A stretch of 64,000 bases of DNA from JBBDIX01 sp040880235 (GCA_040880235.1 JBBDIX010000073.1:1-64000), one strand, 5' to 3'. Counted from the stretch's first letter, positions 19,301 to 27,885 are shown. A program made the numbers and translations. The notes: generated by a model from the sequence alone, not told the origin.

Positions 19301-21174
19301 TCGAGGTCTTCGTGGACAGCATCGCCGCGCGCGGGCGTGGCGGGACGGCCGAGGTGCGCACCATCCCGGAGGCGAACTGCTTCGACGGCAGCGAACGGTG
19401 GCTGGACGGATCGACGGTGACGCTGCGGCCGCTGGGGAGCGGATCGTTTCGGTTCGGCGGCTGGAGCGACCCTGACGGCGAGGAGGGCCTGAGCGTCCGG
19501 GGCACGGTGTTCGAGGACCCCGAGGTGAGGTTCGGAGGACCCTGGCCGGGCGATCGTCGCGTCGTGATGGACGAGCCACTCGTGACCACCGCGCACTTCT
19601 ACATGGAGGACGCGCCGTGCTCGACGATCCGGGTCCTCGCGCCGCCCGGAGTCGAGGCTCGATTCCCGGACTCCGGCTGTGGGCCCGGCCGCTACGAAAA
19701 CGACGCGAAGCGCCGGATGTTCGGCCGCAGCGACCCCGTGACCCGGGCCGAGTACGACTCGGATGCGGGGCTGTTCAACTTCCCCGAGACGCCGTTGCTG
19801 ATGGAGGTGGTCGCCGACGACCTGCTCACGTCCACGGGCTGGGTGACGATGACCCAGTCCTTCGAGCAGGGGCTTCCCTGGCGCACCCTGCCGCTCCCGT
19901 TCGACTGCGAGCCTCCGCCGGTGCAGCAGGGCGGCAATGGATCGTGGGAGAAGACGGGCGCGATCCAGTGCCTGATGTCCGTACGCGGGGACCTCACCAT
20001 CACGTTGAACCACTGTCAGGCGCTCGAACCCACCGTGAACATCACCCGGGCCGGCGACGACTCGGGCCGGGTGTTCAGCCCCCGGCAACTCGGGCTCGAC
20101 GACCATCACTGGATCACCGGAACCGTGTCGCAGTCCTCCAGTTGCGCGCACCCTGACGCGCGCAACCCGTTCCTGTGGCATCCGGACCGCGAGGTGACGC
20201 TGCGAGCGCAGGCACCCGCGCTCGGGTTCGAGTTCCTGGACTGGGGCCACGTCGACTTCGACACGGGCGTGGAGCTGTTCTTCGGGGAGGACCCTGCGGA
20301 AGGTCGTGCGCCGCTCGGCGTCAACGTGCTGACCAACAACCAGCGGCCCACGATCCGCGCCACCGTCAACTACCGGGCCCACTGCGGAACACTGAACCTC
20401 GGCTCCAATCTCCGTGTCGAGGACTCCACGCCCAACTGCCCGGGCAACACGTTCAGCGAGCAGTCCTACCTCGTCGGCTCGTTCGTCCAGGTCGCTGCCG
20501 ACCGGACCCGTGGGGGTCGGAGCTTCGATCGCTTCGAGGGGGTCGTGGCCAACACCACCGGCCTCAACGACGACAATCGCCCCAGCGCCCTCGTGCTCGT
20601 CCGGGGAGACATGAATGTCCGGGCCGTCTACCCGACGGGTGAGGACCGGTTCGTCAGCGCACTCGCCACCGTCGGCAAGCTCACGCTCGCGGTCGGGGCC
20701 CTGGCCACGCTCGCGGGGGTCGCGGTGGCCTGTCCGCCCTGTGGGGTCGCGCTGACGGCGTTGACTGCGAGCGTCTTCCTGCTCGACCTGATCCCGGGCA
20801 TGGGAGGCATGGCCACGGCTGCGCTGGACCTGATCAATCCGCTCAGCGTCCTCGAGTGCGCCGCGAGGTGGGGATTCGGGACCACCGGCAGCGGCGGGAG
20901 CTCGGACGTCAGCGGGGTGACGGCGACCGGCGCCACGACCATCCGGTCCGTGCGTTTCGCGTACGAGGCCTCGACCGAAGGGACCGGACGTGCCATCGGC
21001 ACCATCACGGCCCGCGGTACGACGGCGGTCGTGGGTGCCGGCGGACAGTTCGTGCACGGGCTGTACGAGAATCGTATCGACCAGGTCGACGTCGGCTACC
21101 AGACGACCGAGCAGCTGCGCGACACCGCCACCTGGAACAGGTGCATGAACGACAAGTACCGCGCGGCCACCTGA
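16345..21174 (+). CDS. giant membrane-anchored surface protein with Ig-like and InlB-B-like cysteine repeats
   Basis: This 1609-aa protein starts at a GTG with GGAGG 7 nt upstream. Residues 28-300 hold about six membrane helices. Residues 303-328 (MPSVLSFALLATLVV...AHAAG) look like a second, internal signal peptide. Ig-like stretches follow at about 330-460 and 560-690. Seven units beginning C-x-x-[ILV] start near residues 695, 788, 897, 982, 1091, 1224 and 1347. Each has a second cysteine about 30 residues on, then a strand pattern ending in an aromatic F..W or F..G-W, as in divergent InlB B-repeats. A hydrophobic hairpin (about 1436-1490) and a 110-residue tail end the protein. Extracellular display and disulfides are inferred. 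Function is unknown. Confidence 0.75.
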   Translation: MTDGGSTRARWATDLRAVLTVHRRNVHRVLILAAILIVALVAGMLLTLVLARPSLQSLTDTAAEGTRLATWQLLLASSWALVPVALMFGAGVAYIGMILRYADGAHTGRAVLDGHAWRTTLRRLPQAAGVVLAVGTCAVVTAGLAPIISVVALLALAATPIVRRQWPSTRWPSMPRLAWMAVPFVAAVIVAARGAMALPEVFLAGRGTRDALQAGWQRTRGQIRSVAPVLVAAAVAAMAGMWTLIALGMPIGSRTFAVVLEMSGTVLFAPLPIVALLVMYRATGGTSAPTATPPRLGEPGPVMPSVLSFALLATLVVPSASPAHAAGTETTTVTVTSPAPAATWTFGDAVSVTGTVTPDVGGAHPTGTVTLWVERDVAELGDPANWDGPVDVGSETLAAGDEGAFTFDGSTLPGGDLRLQVRYAPDDDVHAASESVAVEVTVNRRNLITDISTDPSPRDNPTTDEITVGDTIDVIVEIPDEGGNPDEGVIDAAPLEQVEFLHGTTDELTDAIGSATLVKVGSVYRATIEYLVTARLTYFGARVLDGETNYFIPPSPTNITRDEVDPAASSVELIAPAEVEYGGEATFHVDVTGPTGVPVAGQVVFQDDSGGGGFTDFGDPHTLTDGEVEVTFCASTDDEVCPPGGSPRLDFADEEAEALQIRARYVPTGIGGGTNALLESTSAAHTIAIDDLGLGICKDIELSPRIVDEHGQPEGFADPRILTASNCEDGGHLGGTAIALDAAPANGFELVEWRFEGRQVSTDERFVLRLPVDEWEDHRVEVYYQPVCHSIEIDITGSGGIWRSPHAVTNPLQWTDGDCELEDGTRGARHLSEVSLAVRSELNPTTDEFDVLYDFGPLAIDHDLSSDTPSALRASVHSLTFTADRDIVVPFEFGPVCRTVLTPATELGGAQLLTAPDCASPDGAGYTRNAAVTASVRIDDTSAVLAGWLRNGQPLAGSGPDPQVTFAVAATPTTTIEPEFTSCHTIEVFVDSIAARGRGGTAEVRTIPEANCFDGSERWLDGSTVTLRPLGSGSFRFGGWSDPDGEEGLSVRGTVFEDPEVRFGGPWPGDRRVVMDEPLVTTAHFYMEDAPCSTIRVLAPPGVEARFPDSGCGPGRYENDAKRRMFGRSDPVTRAEYDSDAGLFNFPETPLLMEVVADDLLTSTGWVTMTQSFEQGLPWRTLPLPFDCEPPPVQQGGNGSWEKTGAIQCLMSVRGDLTITLNHCQALEPTVNITRAGDDSGRVFSPRQLGLDDHHWITGTVSQSSSCAHPDARNPFLWHPDREVTLRAQAPALGFEFLDWGHVDFDTGVELFFGEDPAEGRAPLGVNVLTNNQRPTIRATVNYRAHCGTLNLGSNLRVEDSTPNCPGNTFSEQSYLVGSFVQVAADRTRGGRSFDRFEGVVANTTGLNDDNRPSALVLVRGDMNVRAVYPTGEDRFVSALATVGKLTLAVGALATLAGVAVACPPCGVALTALTASVFLLDLIPGMGGMATAALDLINPLSVLECAARWGFGTTGSGGSSDVSGVTATGATTIRSVRFAYEASTEGTGRAIGTITARGTTAVVGAGGQFVHGLYENRIDQVDVGYQTTEQLRDTATWNRCMNDKYRAAT

Positions 21175-21197
21175 GTTGTCCGTCGTCCTCATGAGGG

Positions 21198-21234
21198 AGG
21201 TGGCACCACCTGTCGCAGTCCGTTTTGTAAAACG
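21198..21234. promoter_or_regulatory. two 14-bp palindromes in an AT-rich control region
   Basis: AGGTGGCACCACCT (21198-21211) and CGTTTTGTAAAACG (21221-21234) are each perfect inverted repeats with a 2-bp centre. They are followed by TATATTGGTATGGTATGAC, a markedly AT-rich stretch for this genome that supplies -10-like hexamers (TATATT, TATGGT). The first may act as part of the end of the upstream gene; the second is a good candidate operator for the DUF4143 ATPase gene. Confidence 0.4.
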
Positions 21235-21278
21235 GCAGGGTAAAGACATGTATATTGGTATGGTATGACACTGGGAAG

Positions 21279-22574
21279 ATGGTCTTGGCGGGGGTGGCGG
21301 TGAACGATCAGGGTGATACAGGCGGCCGATACTGGCCGCGGGTGATCGACACGGTGCTCGATCAGCGGATGGCATCGTCGGCCGCGGTGCTGATCGAGGG
21401 CCCCAGGGCATGTGGCAAGACCGAGACGGCGTCGCAACGAGCGGCGTCGACGGTGCGTCTGGATGTCGACGAGGACGCCCGTCAGGCCGCGCAGATCAAC
21501 CCGGGGCTGCTCCTGGAGGGTGCGCGGCCGCGGCTCATCGATGAATGGCAGCTGTACCCGCGGGTGTGGGATCACGTGCGTCGCGATGCCGATGCCAGCG
21601 GGGAGACGGGACAGTTCCTGCTCACCGGATCGTCGAGCCCGGCCGATGATGCCCGTCGTCATTCCGGCGCGGGTCGGATCGCGACGGTTCGGATGCGCCC
21701 GATGACCCTTCACGAGGTCGGTGCATCATCCGACGAGGTGTCGCTGGCAGACCTGTTCGCTGGACGTGATCCAGTAGCCGCATCCGGCCGCGACGATCTG
21801 CGTGAGGTTCTCGACCTGCTCGTCACCGGCGGGTGGCCGCAGCAACTGCGAGTCGCTGATCTGCGGTTCGTCGTCGACTACCTCGACCAGATCGTCCACG
21901 TCGACATCAACACGGTTGCTGACGCCGCCGGCCGGCAGGTCACACGCCGGCGCGACCCGAAGAAGGTCCTGAGCTGCATCCGGTCGCTGGCCCGCAATGT
22001 CGCGACTGCGGCGAGTGGACGGTCCATCGCTGCAGACACGGGCCTGTCGCGGGAGGCCGTGACCGACTACCTCGAGGCGCTTGAACGACTCATGATCCTC
22101 GAGGAGCAGCCGGCCTTCAACGTCCACCTGCGCTCGTCGCGGAACCTGCGCACGACCGCGCACCGGCACCTGGTGGACCCGTCGTTGGCCACCGCGGCGC
22201 TGCAGGTCGATGCCGACGGGCTGTTCCGCGACCTCAGCTACACCGGGCTGCTGTTCGAGTCGCTGGTCGTGCGTGATCTGCGCGTACTGTCGCAGCCGCT
22301 CGACGCGTCGCTGATGTACTTCCACACCGACCACCACGAGATCGACGTCGTCATCCAACGGCCCGACGGCGGGTGGGGCGCGATCGAGGTCAAACTCGGA
22401 GGTGAGGAGCTGATCGAGCAGGGCGCCGCCTCACTGCTCGCCGCCGTGTCGTCGATCGACCTCGAACGTGCCGGTAGGCCCGCCTTCATGGCCGTCGTCA
22501 CCGCAACCGGTCGCTACGCCTACCGGCGCAACGACGGCATCTGTGTCGTGCCGCTGCCAACCCTTGCACCCTGA
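21279..22574 (+). CDS. AAA-type ATPase with DUF4143 domain
   Basis: A 431-aa ATPase of the large, poorly understood DUF4143 group. The N-terminal domain has a Walker A GPRACGKTETA and the Walker B-like LIDEWQLYPRVWD. FLLTGSSSP follows, a middle winged-helix-like region (AADTGLSREAVTDYLEAL) comes next, and the C-terminal domain has EIDVVIQ...AIEVKLGG, the pattern of a PD-(D/E)XK nuclease fold. Such proteins are strain-variable and often found in mobile or defence-like contexts, but their role is unproven. The start is uncertain: ATG 21279 lacks an RBS, GTG 21300 has a weak GGGGGTGG, and TTG 21255 lies within the promoter-like AT-rich stretch. Confidence 0.85.
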   Translation: MVLAGVAVNDQGDTGGRYWPRVIDTVLDQRMASSAAVLIEGPRACGKTETASQRAASTVRLDVDEDARQAAQINPGLLLEGARPRLIDEWQLYPRVWDHVRRDADASGETGQFLLTGSSSPADDARRHSGAGRIATVRMRPMTLHEVGASSDEVSLADLFAGRDPVAASGRDDLREVLDLLVTGGWPQQLRVADLRFVVDYLDQIVHVDINTVADAAGRQVTRRRDPKKVLSCIRSLARNVATAASGRSIAADTGLSREAVTDYLEALERLMILEEQPAFNVHLRSSRNLRTTAHRHLVDPSLATAALQVDADGLFRDLSYTGLLFESLVVRDLRVLSQPLDASLMYFHTDHHEIDVVIQRPDGGWGAIEVKLGGEELIEQGAASLLAAVSSIDLERAGRPAFMAVVTATGRYAYRRNDGICVVPLPTLAP

Positions 22575-22598
22575 CAGGTCACGGTCAGACTCCCGGAT

Positions 22599-24689
22599 TC
22601 AGTTGCGGGTGAGGTCGACGCGCCGGAGCAGCTGGGCGTTGAGCGCCACGATGATCGTCGACGTGCTCATCAGTACCGCGCCGAGCGCCATCGGCAGGAT
22701 GAACCCCACGGGTGCGAGCACACCGGCTGCGAGCGGGATCGCCGCGAGGTTGTATCCGGCGGCCCACCACAGGTTCTGGATCATCTTGCGGTGGCTCGCG
22801 GCCGACAGGCGACGTACGGACACCACGCCGCGTGGGTCGTCGGAGGCGAGCACGATCCCCGCAGACTCGATCGCGACGTCGGTGCCGGCACCGATGGCGA
22901 TGCCGACGTCGGCTCGCGCCAGCGCAGGTGCGTCGTTGACGCCGTCACCGACCATGGCGACCTTCAGCCCGCGAGCCTGCAGTTCGGCGACCTTGGCGTC
23001 CTTGTCCTCGGGCAGGACCTCGGCGAACACCTCGTCGATGCCCAGCCGTGCCCCGACGGCGTCGGCGACCTGCTGGGCGTCCCCGGTGATCATCACCACC
23101 TGCACACCGTCTGCATGGAGCTGGTCGACGGCCTCGCGGGAGACGTCGCGGATCTCGTCCTCGAGCGCGAACGCCCCGACGACGTGACCGTCTCGGATGA
23201 CGTGCAGGACTGCAGCGCCACGTTCGACCCACTCGCGGGTGTGTGCGGCCAGTTCGTCGGGCTCGTCGAGGCCTCGCTCGCGCAGCAGGGCGGGTCCGCC
23301 GATGGCGACCGTGGTGCCGTCCACCTCGGCCTCGACGCCCCGGCCGGCCATCGACCGAAACCCCGTGGCGGCCGGTAGCGCGCTGAGCTGCGCGTTCGCG
23401 TGCGCATGGATCGCCCGTGCCAGGGGATGCTCGGAGTCGGCCTCGACCGCTCCGGCGAGCCCCAGCACCTCGTCGACGTCGTGTCCGTCGGCGACTGCCA
23501 TGTCTGCGACCACGTGCTCGCCGCGGGTGAGGGTTCCCGTCTTGTCGAAGAGCACGGCGTCGACGGTGCGGATCTGCTCGAGCGCGAGCCGGTCCTTGAT
23601 CAGCACCCCGGCGCGGGCCGCCTTCGAGGTGGAGATCGCCGTCACGAGCGGGATGGCCAGGCCAAGTGCGTGGGGGCAGGCGATGATGAGCACGGTGACG
23701 GTTCGATCGAGCGCCAGTTCGGGCTGTCCGAGCAGGGTCCAGACGACCGCGGTGACGGCGCCCGCAGCGAGTGCGACGTAGAACAGCAGTGCCGCCGCGC
23801 GATCCGCGAGCACCTGGGTGTTGGACCTGGACGACTGGGCCTCCTCGACCATGCGCTGAATGCCGGCGAGGGTGGTCGCGTCGCCGGTGGCGGTGACGCG
23901 GACACGCAGGCTCGCATCCGCAACGACCGTTGCGGCCACGACCCGATCGCCCACGGTGCGCGCGACGGGAGTCGACTCTCCCGTGATCATCGACTCGTCG
24001 ACGTCGGCGTCTCCCTCGACGATCTCACCGTCCGCGGGGATGCGTGCGCCCGGCCGGACCAGCACGACGTCGTCCTCGGCGAGGTCGGCGATCGCCACGG
24101 ACTCGATCGTGCCGTCGGCGGCGACGCGCTCGGCTTCGTCGGGCAGCAGCTCGGCCAGTGCCTGCAGCGCACCGCGGGCCCGGCCGATCGCGCGCATCTC
24201 GACCCAGTGGCCGAGCAGCATGATCGCGATCAGCAGCGTCAGCTCCCACCACACCTCCTGATCGAACAGCCCCAGCGCGGTGGCCATGGATGCCAGGTAG
24301 GCGACGGTGATCGCCAGGGCGATCAGCAGCATCATGCCGGGACGCCGTGCTCGCGCCTCCTGGACGCCGCCGGTCAGGAACGGCCAGCCTCCGTAGACGT
24401 AGATGATCGAGCCCAGCACCGGTCCGACGAGGGCAGCCCCGGGGAACGTGGGGGCCGTGTAGCCGAGGAGTTGCTGCACGTGGTCCGCGAAGATGACGAC
24501 CGGGATGGACAGCGCCGCAGTGGCCCAGAACCGGTCGCGGAACATCGCCGCATGATCGCCGTGCCCGGCCTCGTGACCGCCTCCGCCATGGCTCTCGTGG
24601 GGGTCGTGGTCGTCTCCGTGCGGGCCACTCCGGTCATGGTCTCCATGACCGGAGTGGTGGGTGGCGGTGTCGTCCTCGCTCCGTTGCAT
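22599..24689 (-). CDS. copB: copper-exporting P1B-type ATPase, CopB-like
   Basis: A 696-aa heavy-metal P-type ATPase that moves copper (or silver) ions out of the cytosol. The N-terminus (about residues 10-46) is a histidine-rich metal-binding tail rather than a CxxC domain. Helix 6 carries the CPH motif (LIIACPHALGLAIPL), typical of the CopB/P1B-3 group. DKTGTLTRG holds the phosphorylated aspartate, SEHPLARAI the nucleotide-site HP, and GDGVNDAPAL the hinge. The ATG at 24689 is preceded by GAGGGG at 5 nt, inside a CsoR-like operator. It is divergent from the lipoprotein gene, and no regulator gene or copZ is adjacent. Confidence 0.93.
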   Translation of the reverse strand: MQRSEDDTATHHSGHGDHDRSGPHGDDHDPHESHGGGGHEAGHGDHAAMFRDRFWATAALSIPVVIFADHVQQLLGYTAPTFPGAALVGPVLGSIIYVYGGWPFLTGGVQEARARRPGMMLLIALAITVAYLASMATALGLFDQEVWWELTLLIAIMLLGHWVEMRAIGRARGALQALAELLPDEAERVAADGTIESVAIADLAEDDVVLVRPGARIPADGEIVEGDADVDESMITGESTPVARTVGDRVVAATVVADASLRVRVTATGDATTLAGIQRMVEEAQSSRSNTQVLADRAAALLFYVALAAGAVTAVVWTLLGQPELALDRTVTVLIIACPHALGLAIPLVTAISTSKAARAGVLIKDRLALEQIRTVDAVLFDKTGTLTRGEHVVADMAVADGHDVDEVLGLAGAVEADSEHPLARAIHAHANAQLSALPAATGFRSMAGRGVEAEVDGTTVAIGGPALLRERGLDEPDELAAHTREWVERGAAVLHVIRDGHVVGAFALEDEIRDVSREAVDQLHADGVQVVMITGDAQQVADAVGARLGIDEVFAEVLPEDKDAKVAELQARGLKVAMVGDGVNDAPALARADVGIAIGAGTDVAIESAGIVLASDDPRGVVSVRRLSAASHRKMIQNLWWAAGYNLAAIPLAAGVLAPVGFILPMALGAVLMSTSTIIVALNAQLLRRVDLTRN

Positions 24690-24691
24690 GC

Positions 24692-24708
24692 ATACCCCTC
24701 TAGGGTAT
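24692..24708 (-). promoter_or_regulatory. CsoR-like operator in the copB leader
   Basis: ATACCCCTCTAGGGTAT is an inverted repeat (ATACCC and GGGTAT arms, 5-bp centre). G/C-tract dyads with this ATACCC...GGGTAT layout are the usual binding sites of CsoR-family copper repressors. It covers +2 to +18 of the predicted transcript and overlaps the Shine-Dalgarno sequence of copB, so bound repressor would block initiation. Confidence 0.6.
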
Positions 24709-24716
24709 TAGTCACG

Positions 24717-24747
24717 AACATACCGCGTCCCAGGGGGCGGTTGTCAA
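24717..24747 (-). promoter_or_regulatory. copB promoter with 19-bp spacer
   Basis: On the minus strand TTGACA (24747-24742) and TATGTT (24722-24717) are separated by 19 bp. The spacer is bounded by ACCGC and GCGGT, a perfect 5-bp dyad. Over-long 19-20 bp spacers containing a dyad are the hallmark of promoters activated by MerR-family metal sensors such as CueR. Predicted start of transcription is near 24710. Confidence 0.55.
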
Positions 24748-24979
24748 GGGTCACGTCAGCGCGTGCTGCCAGGTACCGGTTACATCCGGAGGTTTCGGCG
24801 GTATCACCAGGTGAACATGAGCAGGAACACACCGGGGGACACGGTGACATCGAACACAGCTGCTCTCGGGGACGTGTCTTCGTGCCAGGTCGAAGGACTC
24901 TGTCGTCGCCCGGCGGGGCCCGGTACCAGATCCATGACCGGTGAGGACCGGGCGCACCGAGCACGAGGAGGGCGGGCAG

Positions 24980-25234
24980 ATGCGTGAGGGGCGAGGTGCC
25001 ACCGTCCTGGCACTGGTCTCCGTCGCCCTGACGGGATGTGCGGATCCCGCGACGATAGAGGGCGGTTCGGGCATCCCCAACCCGGCGTCCGAGCACTGTG
25101 TCGACGAGGGTGGCCGGCTCGACATTCGGGAGGACGCAGGGGGTGGCGAGTACGGCGTCTGCATGTTCGACGATGGAAGCGAGTGTGAGGAATGGGCGTT
25201 CCATCGCGGTGAGTGCAGGCCCGGAAGCGGCTGA
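24980..25234 (+). CDS. DUF333-domain lipoprotein
   Basis: An 84-aa secreted lipoprotein. A short signal peptide ends in the lipobox LTGC (residues 17-20), so the mature protein would be anchored to the membrane. The rest is one DUF333 unit: NPASEHCVDEGGRLDIR, then GGEYGVCMFDDGSECEEW and RGEC, with four conserved cysteines. DUF333 proteins are annotated as putative hemolysins, but no function is established. The ATG at 24980 has GAGGAGGGCGG upstream. Its end overlaps the first codons of the P-type ATPase gene, suggesting coupling. The 290-nt gap to copB contains only the copB control region and nothing else I can identify. Confidence 0.85.
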   Translation: MREGRGATVLALVSVALTGCADPATIEGGSGIPNPASEHCVDEGGRLDIREDAGGGEYGVCMFDDGSECEEWAFHRGECRPGSG

Positions 25235-27885
25235 TCGTGGAGATTCGGGCAGGTCAGTCTCCTGATCGTGGAGGTGTTGCTCATCCGGTCGCCGGAGCGA
25301 GCGACGGACTGACCGCGGGCGAAGCCGCACGACGTCTCGTTCGATTCGGACCGAACGAGTTGCCTGCCGCCCGGCGACGGCCCCTCGTGCTGCGGTTGAT
25401 CGACAGGTTGCGCGAACCGATGAACCTGCTGCTGCTCGCGGCGGCGATGGTGTCGGGTGTACTCCTCGGCGAGATGATCGACGCGGTGGCGATCGGCGCG
25501 ATCGTGGCCGTGAACACCGCGATCGGCCTCATTCAGGAGGGGCGCGCGAACCGGGCCCTCGCCACGCTCGAGCAGCTCAGCGTGCCGGAGGCGACGGTGG
25601 TGCGCGATGGTGTCACGAGACGGATTCCGACGCGGGAACTCGTACCGGGTGACGTGGTGCGGATCAGCGCTGGTGACCGCATCCCCGCCGACGGGCGGCT
25701 CCTGGTCGCGGACGCGCTGGAGGTCGATGAGTCGCTGCTCACTGGTGAGGCGGTCCCGGTACAGAAGTCTCCCTCCGCCCACGACCGCACGACCCCTCGC
25801 GAACCCGAAGCCCTGGACCGCGTGAGTTGGGGGACCCACGCCACCAGGGGCAGCGGCGTCGCGGAGGTCACCGGAACCGGGACGGACACGATGCTGGGGC
25901 GGATCGCGACGAGCCTCGATGTCGCTCCTCGTCCCACGCCCCTGCAGATCGAGCTCGCACGGCTCAGCACGCGCCTCGGGACGGCAGCCGTCGTGATCGC
26001 CGCGGTGGTCTTCGCCATCACGCTGGTGCGGGTGGGGGTCAGCACGGAGGGGCTGGAACGCTCGTTCCTGTCGGCCGTGGCACTGGCCGTCGCGGCGGTA
26101 CCCGAGGGTCTGCCGACGGTCACGCTGGTTGCCCTGGCCGCGGGGGTCCGCCGCATGGCACTGCACCAGGCGATCGTGCGGCGCCTCACGGCCGTGGAGA
26201 CGTTGGGATCCGCGACGGTGATCGTCACCGACAAGACGGGCACGATCACGCAGAACCGCATGACGGTGACGTCCGTGTGGGCGCTGGGCACGGGCACCGT
26301 GACCCCGACGGAGCTCGACCCCGGGCTCGCGACGGTTGCACGTCGGATCGCGGCGCTCGTCAACGATGCGACGCTCGATCCGCCCACCGGCGACCCGATG
26401 GAGCTCGCGTTGCTGCGGTTCGCCGGCACGGACGTCACGGCAGACGTGTACCGACAGTGGCCGCGCCTCTCGACCTTCCCGGTGGACAGCGAACGCATGC
26501 GCATGAGCACCGTGCACGAGGTGGACGCTGGCGTGGCGGTGTTCGTGAAGGGGGCGCCGGAGACGCTCCTCAGGCGCTGCGTGGCTGGCATCGAGCCCGA
26601 CGGCACGGCTCGGTCACTGACCGACGACGAGCGCGCGGACGTGCTGGACAGTTCCCGTGAGCTCGCGTCCCATGGCATGCGTGTGCTCGGGTTGGCGCAA
26701 CGCACCGATCGAACCATGCCGCGAGACGCCGACGAGGCGGAGCGGGATCTGACCTTCGTGGCACTGATCGGGCTCGAGGATCCGGTGCGGCCCGACGCAG
26801 CAACGACACTCGCCGCAGCGGGCGCTGCCGGGATGCGCGTGCTGATGGCGACTGGGGACCATCCGGACACCGCGATGGCGATCGCTGCGGACGTCGGACT
26901 CGACACCTCCGTCCCGCCGGTCACCGGGGGACAGATCGCCGAGTTCGGGCTTCCCGACGACCCCCTGGCGACGTTCGTCTATGCACGGATCGAGCCCCAG
27001 CAGAAGCTGGACCTGGTGAAGGCGCTGCAGGAACGCGGCGAGGTGGTCGCGATGACCGGCGACGGCGTGAACGACGCGCCCGCCCTCCGCCGGGCCGACA
27101 TCGGCGTCGCCCTTGGCGAGCGTGGCAGCGACGTCGCCCGGGAAGCGGCGGACATGGTCGTGACCAACGACGATCTGGCCACCATCGTGACCGCAACCCG
27201 CGAGGGGCGTGGCATCTACGACAACATCCGCAAGGTGGTCGACTATCTCGTGGCCGGCAATCTCTCGGAGATCGTGGTCGTGGTTGGGGCCCTGCTGTTC
27301 CTGCCGGGGCTCGGTGTGCCGCTGCTGCCTCTCCAGCTGCTGTGGGTAAACCTGCTGACGGACGGTCTGCCGGCGCTCGCGCTCGGCGTCGACCGGAACG
27401 ACGACGGTCTCATGGCACGGCAACCGAGGCCGCGTTCGGACCACCTGCTGGGCCGTCGACGGCTCGGCCACCTGACCGTCCGCGGAGGGATCATGGGTGG
27501 TGCGTGCCTGGGCACGCTCGCGGTCAGCATCTCGCTGCAGGGGCTGGAACCCGACCGTGCACGGACGATGCTGCTCACCACACTGGTGGTCCTCCACCTG
27601 CTGTATGCGTTCGTCGCGCGGCAGCCCGCCAGCGCGTCCCTTCGTGACCGATTCGCACCCGCGGGGTGGCTGGGAACGCCGTGGCTGGTCGTGGCCGTCG
27701 TCGCCGGTGTCACGCTCCATCTGCTGGTCGTCGTCTGGGAACCGGCGCAGCTCGTCTTCCACACCACCGCGCTCGGGGCGTACGACTGGCTCCTGATCGC
27801 GGCTGGTGCAGGCGTCGGGCTGCTCGCGGTGGCGGTGCACCGGCGGCTGGGTGGTGGCACGGGCGTGGTCAGGGGACGATCATGA
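25213..27885 (+). CDS. cation-translocating P-type ATPase, P2A (Ca2+-type)
   Basis: An 890-aa P2-type pump that probably exports Ca2+. Helix 4 has PEGLPTVTL, DKTGTITQNRM carries the phosphorylated aspartate, FVKGAPETLL is in the nucleotide domain, TGDGVNDAPALRRADIG is the hinge, and helix 6 has LLWVNLLTDGLPALALGVD, whose Asn and Asp match Ca2+ ligands of SERCA/PMCA pumps. It is the normal length of bacterial members. The GTG at 25213 overlaps the lipoprotein gene by 22 bp; an alternative GTG at 25237, with GGAAG upstream, is equally plausible. The 3' end overlaps the convergent mgtE gene by 17 bp. Ion specificity is inferred from motifs. Confidence 0.9.
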   Translation: MQARKRLIVEIRAGQSPDRGGVAHPVAGASDGLTAGEAARRLVRFGPNELPAARRRPLVLRLIDRLREPMNLLLLAAAMVSGVLLGEMIDAVAIGAIVAVNTAIGLIQEGRANRALATLEQLSVPEATVVRDGVTRRIPTRELVPGDVVRISAGDRIPADGRLLVADALEVDESLLTGEAVPVQKSPSAHDRTTPREPEALDRVSWGTHATRGSGVAEVTGTGTDTMLGRIATSLDVAPRPTPLQIELARLSTRLGTAAVVIAAVVFAITLVRVGVSTEGLERSFLSAVALAVAAVPEGLPTVTLVALAAGVRRMALHQAIVRRLTAVETLGSATVIVTDKTGTITQNRMTVTSVWALGTGTVTPTELDPGLATVARRIAALVNDATLDPPTGDPMELALLRFAGTDVTADVYRQWPRLSTFPVDSERMRMSTVHEVDAGVAVFVKGAPETLLRRCVAGIEPDGTARSLTDDERADVLDSSRELASHGMRVLGLAQRTDRTMPRDADEAERDLTFVALIGLEDPVRPDAATTLAAAGAAGMRVLMATGDHPDTAMAIAADVGLDTSVPPVTGGQIAEFGLPDDPLATFVYARIEPQQKLDLVKALQERGEVVAMTGDGVNDAPALRRADIGVALGERGSDVAREAADMVVTNDDLATIVTATREGRGIYDNIRKVVDYLVAGNLSEIVVVVGALLFLPGLGVPLLPLQLLWVNLLTDGLPALALGVDRNDDGLMARQPRPRSDHLLGRRRLGHLTVRGGIMGGACLGTLAVSISLQGLEPDRARTMLLTTLVVLHLLYAFVARQPASASLRDRFAPAGWLGTPWLVVAVVAGVTLHLLVVVWEPAQLVFHTTALGAYDWLLIAAGAGVGLLAVAVHRRLGGGTGVVRGRS

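Noticed and set aside
18847..21411. Second long minus-strand open frame opposite the same protein
   Set aside because: Same composition artefact; no RBS and no recognisable motif.
24990..25210. Hemolysin function for the DUF333 lipoprotein
   Set aside because: The name is inherited from annotation; nothing in the sequence shows a toxin or pore.
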